IMG/VR virus record: IMGVR_UViG_3300021142_002250
Coordinates: 1 to 45,710 of that record
Reading direction: 5' to 3' (one strand)
Length of the DNA: 45,710 bases
DNA from: a virus
Position 1 is the first letter of the stretch. The number at the start of each line of letters is the position of its first letter. The notes under the pieces were generated by a model. That model searched no databases. It was not told the origin of the DNA and worked only from the letters and a program-made list of their open reading frames with translations. Of the stretch, positions 1 to 9,500 are shown piece after piece. Position numbers and translations under genes: made by a program.

Positions 1-279
1 GTTATATATGAATATATTAATTATAATTTATTAAATAAGTACGATGTACCAACTATTGATTTATTTATATCTTATAATAATATAGTTGGGAATAATAACA
101 ATTTAAAATATAATATTACCTATAATCCAAATATTATGAATAAATCTAACATTAGAAATAAATTTTCTATAGCAACAGATACAATAAGTAATGTAATTAC
201 TTTAAATTATAATCAAGAACAAAATGCAAATTTATATAATTTCGATTATTATTTTAATATATATTATAATAAATTATAA
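1..279 (+). CDS. C-terminal end of a phage structural protein (partial)
   Basis: Frame 1 is open from the left edge of the window to a TAA at 277-279, giving 92 codons of the end of a protein whose start lies outside. The translation is dominated by Asn, Tyr, Ile and Leu (for example NNIVGNNNNLKYNITYNP), the same composition as the fibre and tail proteins at 3522-12326 and 40626-45385. From composition I infer a virion structural protein. No fold or motif is recognisable, so its exact role is unknown. Confidence 0.6.
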   Translation, partial: VIYEYINYNLLNKYDVPTIDLFISYNNIVGNNNNLKYNITYNPNIMNKSNIRNKFSIATDTISNVITLNYNQEQNANLYNFDYYFNIYYNKL

Positions 280-288
280 TTTTGTATT

Positions 289-660
289 TTGAAAAAAGAC
301 CAAACAATATTTAGCAATTTAGTTATTTTATTAACTCAATTTAAGACAAGACCTTATTATTTAGCTAAATTCTTAATAAGAAACTCATGCCTTAGTGAGA
401 ACTTCATGAAGAAACTTAATAAAGTTGATAAATTTAAGAATATAAAAAATCTTGAAGATATTAATTTTTATGATATAAGTCATATGGAAGATTATTTTGA
501 ATCACTATTATTAGATAAACAATTTTTAGAGGAAAAAACTATTGAACAAATAACAATAGAATTAAATGAGAAGTTAAAAAAGTCTATTGAAGAAGAAAGA
601 TATGAAGACTCTCAAAAATTAAGAGATTATATGTTGAAAAATAATATAACTATTTTTTAA
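289..660 (+). CDS. Small protein with C-terminal UVR-like motif
   Basis: A 123-residue protein. Residues about 88-118 (ELNEKLKKSIEEERYEDSQK, then LRDYML) resemble the UVR motif, the short helical hairpin by which UvrB and UvrC interact, which is also found in other proteins such as ClpC and McsA. The rest is charged and helical with no recognisable domain. The start is uncertain: the only in-frame start before Met40 is a TTG at 289, four codons after an in-frame TAA (277-279). Related tails of the EEYExC..IKKY type end three minus-strand genes at 18.8-21.4 kb. The function is unknown; protein-protein contact through the UVR hairpin is an inference. Confidence 0.6.
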   Translation: MKKDQTIFSNLVILLTQFKTRPYYLAKFLIRNSCLSENFMKKLNKVDKFKNIKNLEDINFYDISHMEDYFESLLLDKQFLEEKTIEQITIELNEKLKKSIEEERYEDSQKLRDYMLKNNITIF

Positions 661-706
661 ACTTTTTTATAAAATTGTGATAATATTAATAGTTAAAAAA
701 TTAATT

Positions 707-1768
707 ATGACAAAAAATCACAAACTTAAAATTTACAAACACAATTTTGGTGTAGATGAATTCGCCGAAAACAGTAATCAAACCCCAAATTTCCTAGAAA
801 TGGAACAGTTCTATGAACAATTAGATGTTCATGTTGTAGAACAAAATCAAATAGTACACGCTACCTATGTAGGTAAGACTAATGACCATTTGCTTTTTGA
901 AGCTTCTCTAAAAGACTATATTAGAGTTGAAAATAAATCAGCAGAAGCAAAATATCTTATTAATACTAATGTAGGAGATACAGTTGATGTATTGATATTA
1001 AATATCAATAATGATGATTTCCTTATTAAAGGAAGTATTGCTACGATTTATGAAACAAGAGCACATAATACATTATTAGCTCTTGAAGAAGGAGAATCTG
1101 TAACATCAGTTGTTAAATCATGGAATCCAGCAGGATACACAATGGAAATCTTATATGAAGGTGTTACACTTTCAGGATTTATGCCTAATACTTTAGCAGG
1201 TATTAATAAACTATATTCACCTGAATCAATTGTTGGAAAAACAATGCAAGTAATGATTGAATCATTCTCAAGGGAAGAAGGTACTTATATAGTAAGTAGA
1301 AGAAAGTATTTACAATCTTTAATCTCTGAAGAAGTTAAAAACTTAGAAACAGGAAGAGTTTATAGTGGTAATGTAACAGGAACTACACCATTTGGAGTAT
1401 TCATTGAATTTAATGAATGTTTAACAGGTATGATTCACAAAACTAATCTAAATCCTGATTGGCAAGAAAGAATTACTGAAATTACACCAGGTTTTGAAAT
1501 TGACTTCTATGTTAAAGAAATCATTAAAGATAAGATTATCTTAACTCAAATATTGAGAGAATCTTTATGGGATGTTATTAAAGTAGGACAAGTTCTTACA
1601 GGTAAAGTAAAGGATAACAAACAATTTGGTTCACTTATTTATTTAGATAATGAAACAATTGGTTTAATCCAAAATCCTAACAAATCACTTTCTATTGGAG
1701 AAGAAGTTAAAGTTAAAGTAACTTTAGTAGATAGACAAAATAGAAAAATATTCTTATCACAAAATTAA
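707..1768 (+). CDS. Phage S1-like RNA-binding protein, four S1 domains
   Basis: A 353-residue protein built almost entirely from S1 (OB-fold) RNA-binding repeats. Numbered from the upstream GTG at 677, about residues 52-120 form a divergent first domain, 136-215 a second, 226-300 a third with the best match (TGRVYSGNVTGTTPFGVFIE ... GMIHKTNL), and 304-363 a fourth (GQVLTGKVKDNKQFGSLIYL ... RKIFLSQN). Bacterial S1 has up to six such domains, the first two anchoring it to the 30S subunit. I chose the ATG at 707 because it is followed by a normal charged N-terminus (MTKNHKLKIYKHNFG), whereas the ten extra residues from the GTG at 677 look untranslated. It ends just before a strong terminator. 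A role in recruiting mRNA to ribosomes or binding phage RNA is inferred, and is strengthened by bS21 and bL12-like genes elsewhere in the window. Confidence 0.85.
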   Translation: MTKNHKLKIYKHNFGVDEFAENSNQTPNFLEMEQFYEQLDVHVVEQNQIVHATYVGKTNDHLLFEASLKDYIRVENKSAEAKYLINTNVGDTVDVLILNINNDDFLIKGSIATIYETRAHNTLLALEEGESVTSVVKSWNPAGYTMEILYEGVTLSGFMPNTLAGINKLYSPESIVGKTMQVMIESFSREEGTYIVSRRKYLQSLISEEVKNLETGRVYSGNVTGTTPFGVFIEFNECLTGMIHKTNLNPDWQERITEITPGFEIDFYVKEIIKDKIILTQILRESLWDVIKVGQVLTGKVKDNKQFGSLIYLDNETIGLIQNPNKSLSIGEEVKVKVTLVDRQNRKIFLSQN

Positions 1769-1774
1769 AAAATA

Positions 1775-1804
1775 AAAAACCACCAACTTTTGTTGGTGGT
1801 TTTT
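1775..1804 (+). terminator. Rho-independent terminator of the S1-like gene
   Basis: A perfect 9-bp stem ACCACCAAC / GTTGGTGGT (1779-1787 and 1792-1800) with a TTTT loop, preceded by A's and followed by TTTT. It starts a few bases after the S1-like stop codon and is one of the most G+C-rich short stretches in the window. Confidence 0.9.
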
Positions 1805-1832
1805 ATTAAACAATAAACAATAAAACAAAAAG

Positions 1833-2045
1833 ATGGAAAATTCAGAACATGAAATGATACAAGATTTATTAAACTCCGATACAATCGAAGATACTACTTG
1901 TATTAATATAATAATAAATGCGGTTGGAATAACCTTAGAAAGTGATTTACTCACTGAATTAGATCGAGCTTTAATTCTTAAAGCATTATTTTCTTTAAAT
2001 CAGAAAATTGAAAAAGGTGAAGATATAATTATATCTACTAAATAA
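1833..2045 (+). CDS. Small acidic protein, unknown
   Basis: A 70-residue acidic, helical protein (MENSEHEMIQDLLNSD ... LTELDRALILKALFSLNQK) starting at an ATG preceded by AATAAAACAAAAAG, the A-rich leader typical of this genome. It lies between the S1-like terminator and a convergent CoaE-like gene whose stop is one base away. It is not recognised as any family. The minus-strand ORF that overlaps its start has no supporting signals. Confidence 0.6.
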   Translation: MENSEHEMIQDLLNSDTIEDTTCINIIINAVGITLESDLLTELDRALILKALFSLNQKIEKGEDIIISTK

Positions 2046-2046
2046 A

Positions 2047-2658
2047 TTATTCAAATATACTAAAGATTATATCATCATTCTTAGAATGAGTACTTAATCT
2101 TGAAATTATATTTTTATTTATTTTTTGTATTTGGTTGGAAATATTATCATAGCTAGTTGAGTAATTATGTATTACCCAATTAGCTATTGTATTTTTATCA
2201 GAATCCGACATTTCATTATTGAATATATCAGAATTAAAGTAATAATTACTTTTCTTATAATCATCTATTCTAGTAGACTCAGGTCTATAAACATTAATAT
2301 TAAAATTCATATGTTCATTCCATTCTTTTTCGAAAAGAACAGAGCATAAGAACATAGTATAATAGTTATTTTTATAACGCAATCTCCATTTCTCATAAGA
2401 GTTAAACACTTCTGGTTTAATCAAATCTAAAATAGTATTGAAATCAAAATAGGACATCTTAGACGGCTCTAAGTAAGAATGATAAAAGACATGGTCTCCT
2501 ACTTTTTTTCTAATTAAGTCTATGTAATCTTGTCTGTAATTAAGAATAAATTTAATTACAACATCAGCGTCAAATAAAGGCACACCTATATTTGAGAATT
2601 GTTTAGCAATTTTTTCGTGCCCAGAATATACATTACCAGTTATACCTATTTTTAACAT
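2047..2658 (-). CDS. CoaE/dNMP-kinase-like P-loop protein with a degenerate Walker A
   Basis: A 203-residue protein whose start (MLKIGITGNVYSGHEKIAKQ, then F..IGVPLFDADVV) follows the dephospho-CoA kinase pattern, in which a P-loop of the form GITGGIGSGKS is followed by a conserved DAD acid motif. CoaE adds the last phosphate of coenzyme A; T4-type phages also encode a dNMP kinase of the broader fold. Here the P-loop reads GNVYSGHEK, so the essential Lys and Ser/Thr are His and Glu, which argues against normal ATP-dependent kinase activity. The C-terminal half does not resemble CoaE. A T-tract plus TATATTTG promoter lies just upstream (2681-2688). It could be an inactive homologue with a binding or decoy role. 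Confidence 0.6.
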   Translation of the reverse strand: MLKIGITGNVYSGHEKIAKQFSNIGVPLFDADVVIKFILNYRQDYIDLIRKKVGDHVFYHSYLEPSKMSYFDFNTILDLIKPEVFNSYEKWRLRYKNNYYTMFLCSVLFEKEWNEHMNFNINVYRPESTRIDDYKKSNYYFNSDIFNNEMSDSDKNTIANWVIHNYSTSYDNISNQIQKINKNIISRLSTHSKNDDIIFSIFE

Positions 2659-2680
2659 ATTATTTATTATTTTGATATAA

Positions 2681-2699
2681 CAAATATACGAAAAAATTT
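2681..2699 (-). promoter_or_regulatory. Promoter-like T-tract + TATATTTG for the CoaE-like gene
   Basis: On the minus strand the sequence reads AAAATTTTTTCG TATATTTG, 23 bases before the ATG of the gene starting at 2658. TATATTTG fits the Bacteroidetes -7 consensus TAnnTTTG. The T-tract plus TATATTTG arrangement recurs before prs, gltX and the GIY-YIG pseudogene. No -33 TTG is evident. Confidence 0.55.
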
Positions 2700-2712
2700 T
2701 AATAATAAAAAA

Positions 2713-3054
2713 TTATTTTGTAACTAATTTTTGTTTTATAAAGGATATTAAATTAGGAAATCCTTTACACCAATAATTACTAGTTTTATTTCTATTACCT
2801 AAAGAAATAAGATAAAAATCTCTATTAAGAGAATATATTACTCCTGTATCTAAATTTATACAATTAAATGGGTAATCTACTTCAAATAAGGAATCTTTTA
2901 ATTCAAAATCTATCAATTCTTTGATTTTTTCTAATTCCACATCACTAAATTTTATTGGTTTAACATTTTTTAACCACTCTTTAGCCTCATCATTAGATAT
3001 TTTTGTAAAAGTAGGATTTTTGCTTTCTAAAAATATTTTTAATTTCTTTATCAT
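2713..3054 (-). CDS. Hypothetical protein
   Basis: A 113-residue protein starting MIKKLKIFLESKNPTFTK, with an acidic central helix (DVELEKIKELIDFELKD) and a C-terminal part rich in aromatics (NKTSNYWCKGFPNLISFIKQ). It starts at an ATG divergent from the plus-strand gene at 3087, with an AT-rich 32-base shared region that contains the TTTAATATATAA motif. No family was recognised. The length and clean boundaries support a real gene. Confidence 0.6.
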   Translation of the reverse strand: MIKKLKIFLESKNPTFTKISNDEAKEWLKNVKPIKFSDVELEKIKELIDFELKDSLFEVDYPFNCINLDTGVIYSLNRDFYLISLGNRNKTSNYWCKGFPNLISFIKQKLVTK

Positions 3055-3067
3055 ATAGTATATATTA

Positions 3068-3079
3068 TTTAATATATAA
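3068..3079 (+). promoter_or_regulatory. TTTAATATATAA motif (candidate phage promoter)
   Basis: The motif TTTAATATATAA lies 7 bases before the ATG at 3087. Close copies occur upstream of 32419, 40626, 43323, 45423, 26801, 28734, 39406 and 21555 on the plus strand and of 20863 and 26615 on the minus strand. The variable distance to the ATG (3-43 bases) fits a promoter better than a ribosome-binding site. Confidence 0.5.
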
Positions 3080-3086
3080 AATAAAA

Positions 3087-3494
3087 ATGTATATTATGAA
3101 TATCCAAAAGTTATTAGATAAATATAAAATTAAATTAGACCACAAAATGATATTAGATATGTGGAATGAATCTAACAAATCTAAATATAATCTTGATTAT
3201 TTAACTAGTATTTTAGAGTCTATAAATGAAGATTATTCAGATTCTAAAATAGATGAGAAAACTAAAGAAAAATTAGAATTAATATCTTTATTTAATAATA
3301 TATCATCTAGTAAAGAAAAATGTTGTGATTTATTAAAAAACTCTTGTTTAGATAAGAACAATCAAGATATTAAAGAAGTTATTTTAGTTATAAATGATTC
3401 TAAAAATTACGAAGATTTAGATGAATTAGATTCTATGTTATTTAATGGATATTCATCAGAACTTTCTTCTACTTTCAGTAAATACATTAAATAA
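3087..3494 (+). CDS. Small acidic protein before the giant fibre gene
   Basis: A 135-residue acidic, helical protein of unknown family (MYIMNIQKLLDKYKIKLDHK ...). ATGs at 3087 and 3096 are both possible; the upstream one sits only 7 bases after a TTTAATATATAA motif, so the downstream ATG would give a slightly longer leader. It is followed after 27 bases by the 2934-residue fibre gene on the same strand, so they are probably co-transcribed. That placement suggests a chaperone or adaptor for the fibre, but the sequence itself gives no support for this. Confidence 0.6.
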   Translation: MYIMNIQKLLDKYKIKLDHKMILDMWNESNKSKYNLDYLTSILESINEDYSDSKIDEKTKEKLELISLFNNISSSKEKCCDLLKNSCLDKNNQDIKEVILVINDSKNYEDLDELDSMLFNGYSSELSSTFSKYIK

Positions 3495-3521
3495 TTTACT
3501 AATAAAAAAAATTTTAATTAA

Positions 3522-6500
3522 ATGTCTCAAAATATAGTTTTAGGTTATACATCAAATTTGTTAAATTATGCAGAAGTTTATTATATAAACGGTAATCCTA
3601 AAACAGCAATTTATTCAGAAATAAATACTAATATCCAAGCAGGAGATAAAGTTTTTATAATGAATGGAATTTATGATTCTCAAAAATATATTGATATAGG
3701 TAAATATGCTCAAAATGCAGATGGATATACTGTATTATATACTAATAATTGTCAAATTGTTATAGATTTAGCATATACATATTCAACAATATTTACACAA
3801 TCATATTATACAGATAACTTAGATAATTATAAGAAGATTTATAATATTACTTCACAAAGAGAATTTGATTATATAAATCAAATTTTTGTTGATTCTTATA
3901 CATACTCTGATTATTATACATATAATAGAATATCTAAATTTGAATATGGTTTAACTAATAATATAATTTATTCAGCAAGTACATTTAGTGGTATATCTTC
4001 TACTAATAGTATTGGTCAAAATAGTGGTATATCAGCTACGAATAGTTTTTGGACAAGAAATGGTAATACATGGTTAAATATTACTAGTGAATTTATTTCA
4101 GGTTCATTTTCAGGTATTCCTTATAACGGAAGAATAATGATATTTGGAGAAGATTTTAATTATAATAGGACTTTATTAAAACAACGTAATATATATAACT
4201 ATAGTAATACAACTTATAATTGGTATATAGATACTTTATATAAAAAACCTATAATATCAAGACTATCTTTTCAAGGAGGTTCTTTTCATGGAATACATAA
4301 TAATGGTATATTTGGTAATTATAAAACTAATCAAGTATGGGATAATAATGGTACATGGAATAGTGGATTCTTTGTTAATTCAACTTGGGAAAGTGGTGTT
4401 ATGAACTCTAAATCGGATGAAAGTTCAACATCTTATTATGCAGAATTAGTTAATAATAAAGTAAAACAACATTTTGATTATAGTAATAATAATGGATATG
4501 GTTATAATTTTATATTAGATTCTAATATAAATTCAGGTATTATTAATGATGGAAATGTAATTAATACTAATGTAGTAGGTCTTGATAATACTTACATTTT
4601 AAGTGCTACATCAAGTAATAACATTACTCTTAATGGAGGTTTTTATGATTTCTGTGATTTTAAAAACGTAAATATAAATAATTCAGAAACATTAGATTCT
4701 ATAATATCTAATTCTACTATAAATAATAGTCAAATATATAATAGTCAAATTAATAATTCTTTAGTTATTAATAGTAAATTAAATGGTTCTAATGTATTAA
4801 ATATAATATCTGCTGATATTTCTTATTATGTTTCTGAAACAATACAAGAAAGAGGTATATTAAAACTTTATATTTCAGAAAGTGATTTTTTAAGGTTAGA
4901 TTTGATGGATAATTTTTACATTACTAATATAGACAAAAACTTTCTACTAAATAGTTTGAGTTTAAGTCAAAAATTATTAATGCCTTATGAATTAAGATAT
5001 GTTATTGATTCTATTTTTAATCCTGATTTTGCTGATAATCTTATAATTAGTTTAAAAACTCCTTTTGATAATAATAATTTAGTTGATATTTTTGTCTATG
5101 AAAATATTTATAGACCACATGAAAATAGGTTTATTGATAACCCAAATAAAAATTATTCAATAGATATTGATTTTGGTAGTTTCTTAACTTCTTCTAATAC
5201 ATATTTAACTAAAAATAATGTAAATAATTTATTTAGCAATGCTTATATTAGTAATGGGGATATAAATGAAGGTTTAGTTGATAGTAGTGAATTTATTAAT
5301 TATACTAATATAAACTATAATACTAATATAATAGCAGGAAGTAGTAGCAATTTATCTATTACTAAAGTAAATAATAATTTATCAGTAATATTAAACTCAC
5401 CTAATGAGTATTCAACTGGTACTTTAAAAGTTGGTAATTATGTTTGGTTAGATTCTATAATGTTTAATAACACACAGGATATAAGTGGAACATATAGTAT
5501 AGTGTCTATAACATATTCAAATACGAATATTTATTTAGGACTAAGTAATTCTTCAATTGTTAGTTTATTATCTACAGGAACTTATTCGATTGTAGATGGT
5601 TTATTTAATAAAAATTACGTTAATACTGTTAAAATTTCTAATTCAAATATAAATTCAGGTTTATTTTTAGGTACATTATTTAAATCTTCTACATTTTTTA
5701 ATTCTAATTTTGATAATACTAATTTAAGTTTAAATAATTTATCTTTATTAAGATTAGTTGGTTTAAATATAAATGATCCAAATCTTATTTTTAATAATGC
5801 TACAGTCAAATCATCAGTTATTAATAATACCACATGGAATAGTTCAATCGCAGTAGATTGTATATGGAATAATAATGTATTTAATAATGGTATTTTTTAT
5901 GATGGTTATTGGTTAAATGGTACATTTAATAATGGTTTATTTACTAATAATGATGGAGTTTTACAAAATATATCTTATTCCGATTTACAATTATATAATA
6001 ATTGGTATGATGGAGTATTTAATTCAGGAACTTTTTATAAGTCTATTTGGGTTAAAGGAACATTTAATAATGGGTTATTTTATAATTCAGATTGGTATAG
6101 TGGTATATGGAATAACGGCATATTAGGAGATAATTCTGTTCCTCATAGTAAAACTACATTTGGAGTATCTCAATCATTTGGAGTATCTCAATCATATTGG
6201 TATGATGGTATAGTTAAAAATGCCAATGTAGGGGGTGATGGTAATGTTTATTGGTATAATGGTATTTTTTATAATGGTATTTTTAATTCTACATTAGGTA
6301 TAGGTTATAGTATTTGGTATGATGGTCAATTTAATGGTGGTGATTTTACAGGTAATTCTATATGGCAGTATGGTATATTTAATGGTGGTAAATTTTTATC
6401 AACATATAAAAATACATTTATAAATTCAACACAATCTACTGATTATACATGGCAAGGTGGTATATTTAATGAAGGTTTATTTAGTACTCAATCTACATGG

Positions 6501-9500
6501 TATAATGGTGAATTTAATGGTGGTATATTTAATGGTATCGTTTGGAATAATGGTGTGTTTGGTGGAGGTAATTTTGTTGGAAGTGGTAATAATATATTAT
6601 TAGGTTCTGATTCAGATTATGTAAATCAATTTACTCAATCTTTTTATGGGTTATGGAGAAATGGTATATTTAGCGAAAAAAAACAATATAAAATATACGA
6701 CACTACATTAGATATAAAAGAAACTGCTATATTTGATAGTGGTTTATGGCAAAATGGTTTATTTGATTCAACATCAGGACAATTTAATAACTCTGCATGG
6801 TTAGCTGGTAATTTTAATAATGGTAATTTTAATGGAGGTATATTTAATCCTTATTGTGATAGTATATTACAAGGTAATACCTCATCATACTCATATAATT
6901 TAAATATAATACCTAATGATTCTAATGTTTGTGTATGGAATAATGGGAATTTTTATAGTGGTAATTTTAATTTTTCTAATTGGAATAATGGAAATTTCTA
7001 TAATGGAAATATGACAGGTGCTGTTTGGAATGCAGGAACATGGTATTATGGTAATGCTAATAATATTTATTGGGTTTCAGGAACTTGGTTAAATGGGCAA
7101 TGGAATGGTTCTCCATATGATTATACTATTTTAGATGATAATAATAACGTTATTAATGGACCTGAAAAACAAATATTATCAAGAATAGGGTTGCTTAATT
7201 CTAATATACATTTAAATAATGTATTTACTGGTACTTATAGCAGTATCGGTAAATTAGGATGGACACAATCTTCAGATAATAACTTAGTTTGGAATTCAGA
7301 TTCTAATGGTATATATTTACCTAGTTTTGTTTATAGTAATCCTATTTTTAAACCAAGTACAACACATCCTTTATCATATCAAACTAAATATGATATTTAT
7401 TCTGAATATGCTTTTTCTTTTCAAATAGGTGATACTATTACAGAAAATGAAATATATAGCATATCTTTTGGTAGTTTTTATACAGTTAGTTATAAAGCAA
7501 CTTCAACTGATACATACAATGATGTTTTATTAAAATTAGCAGACTTAATAAATTCTGATGCTTATTTATCATCATCTAAAGTAATATGGCATTATTCTCA
7601 AAATGCTGATGTTGCTGTTGGTAATACTAGTATTACTGACCCTGTGATTAGATCAGGGGTTATTTTAAAAGATTATGAGTTATTTATATATTATAGTTCA
7701 TTAAGAAGTGATTTAGTTCCAAGTGCAACATCATCTAAAGTATCAACTATTAATAATAATCAATCAAAACAGCTTAATTTTACAATAGGTTCAAGTAGTA
7801 ATATTTTTAGTACTGCAAGTAATTATTTAATAGACCTTACTTTGAAAAGTGTTGGAGGTAGTTCATATTTTAAAATAGGTTATAGTAATAAAAGTCAATC
7901 ATATACTTTAAATGGTCAACAAACTTATACAATACCTTTAAAACAAACTAATTCTGGTTTATCTAATCAAGAATTAAGTATAATAAAACTTTCAACTTCT
8001 TTTGGAAATCCAACATTTTCAATATTATCATATAATGTTTCAATATATGAAACAACATATAGTGATTATTGTAATACATTTACATCATCTTTAATAACTT
8101 ATCCAAATATTACAAATACATATTCTACTATAATAAATAGTTCTACAATAAGTTTAGGTAATATAGATCCAAATTTAGTGACTACATATAAAGTAGATAC
8201 TGGTGATGGAACTTCTGGGTTTTTAACAATAAATTTTGGTAATGGTAAATTTGGATCATTTCCATCATCTGATGGAGTTAATACTTTAATATCTAATTCT
8301 TCAATTTGGAAAGGAGGTGCATGGAATAATGGATATTGGAATTCTAATCCAATTGATAGATTAACGAATTTAACTTATTTAAATATAGATAATTATACTT
8401 GGAATATAACTTTAACTACTCCAAAAAATAGTAGTTTAGATTTAACATCATCTAAGTACTCTTTTATTACAGGTGATAATGTTTTGATTAGTAATATAGT
8501 TGGATTGGATATAAATAATAATAGGGTTTTAATAACTAATTTAAATAAAGTTTTATCAGTAACCCCATATATAGAAAATTTAGATGGTTCTGAAGTATTG
8601 AGCACTATAACTATACAGATATTAGTAAAATATCCTATTCTAAGAATAGAACAAGATTCTTTATTTCATACTATTAAACTAACAAAAACATCTTGGTTAA
8701 GTGGAGTTTTTACAAATGGTTTATTTGAGGGAATTTGGAATTATGGTATGGTTAAAGGTTATCCTTATATAACTAGATTTGAAAATACTCATTGGATAGA
8801 TGGTATATTTGATGGAGGTACTTTTAAAAGTGATCCATTAGGTTCACAATCAACTGGTCTAATACAAAATTTTACATTTAGAGATAATAATATTTCAGAT
8901 ACAAATAGTATAGGAACTAATTTAGGATTTAAATATAATTCTTGGATGGATTTAAATTATGATAATAACTCAATGACTAACATATATAAAGATAATTATA
9001 TATATAATCAAGACTATCAATTGAGTATACCAGACATGAACTTAAATGGGTATCCGACTTCTGATGTTCTTTCATCAAAATCTTATTTTAGAAATTCTTA
9101 TGATAGTAATATTGTATATTATAGTTTAGGTAGTAAATATCAAATATATACTGATTTTATTGGTGATGGTGCTATTTTTAACAATTCATATTCAAATCAA
9201 ATTAATAAATTAGGTCTTGATAAATTTTATGAATTAGGTTGGACTTTTTCTCAAGATTCAAATTTAAATATAAGTTCTAATACATCATTATCTAATACAA
9301 ATAAATTATACGTATCTAATGATAATCCTAATGCTAAATCATCAAGAATTGGTATTAAATATGCTATTGTTAGTGATAGTAAAGTAGCTAGTACTGATCC
9401 TAAAGCTCCTATTTCAAAAACAACTACAAGAATATTAAATCCTGGGTCTAATATAACTACTTATAGTTCAACAAATAATAATAATTCAGGACAAGGAGGA

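Noticed and set aside
1757-1954. Minus-strand 65-residue ORF at the S1-like gene end
   Set aside because: It runs through the terminator hairpin and overlaps the plus-strand gene at 1833; no start context or family supports it.
5917-6126. Plus-strand ORF inside the giant fibre gene
   Set aside because: It is an out-of-frame shadow of the W-x-x-G-x-F repeat region, whose composition produces long alternate frames.
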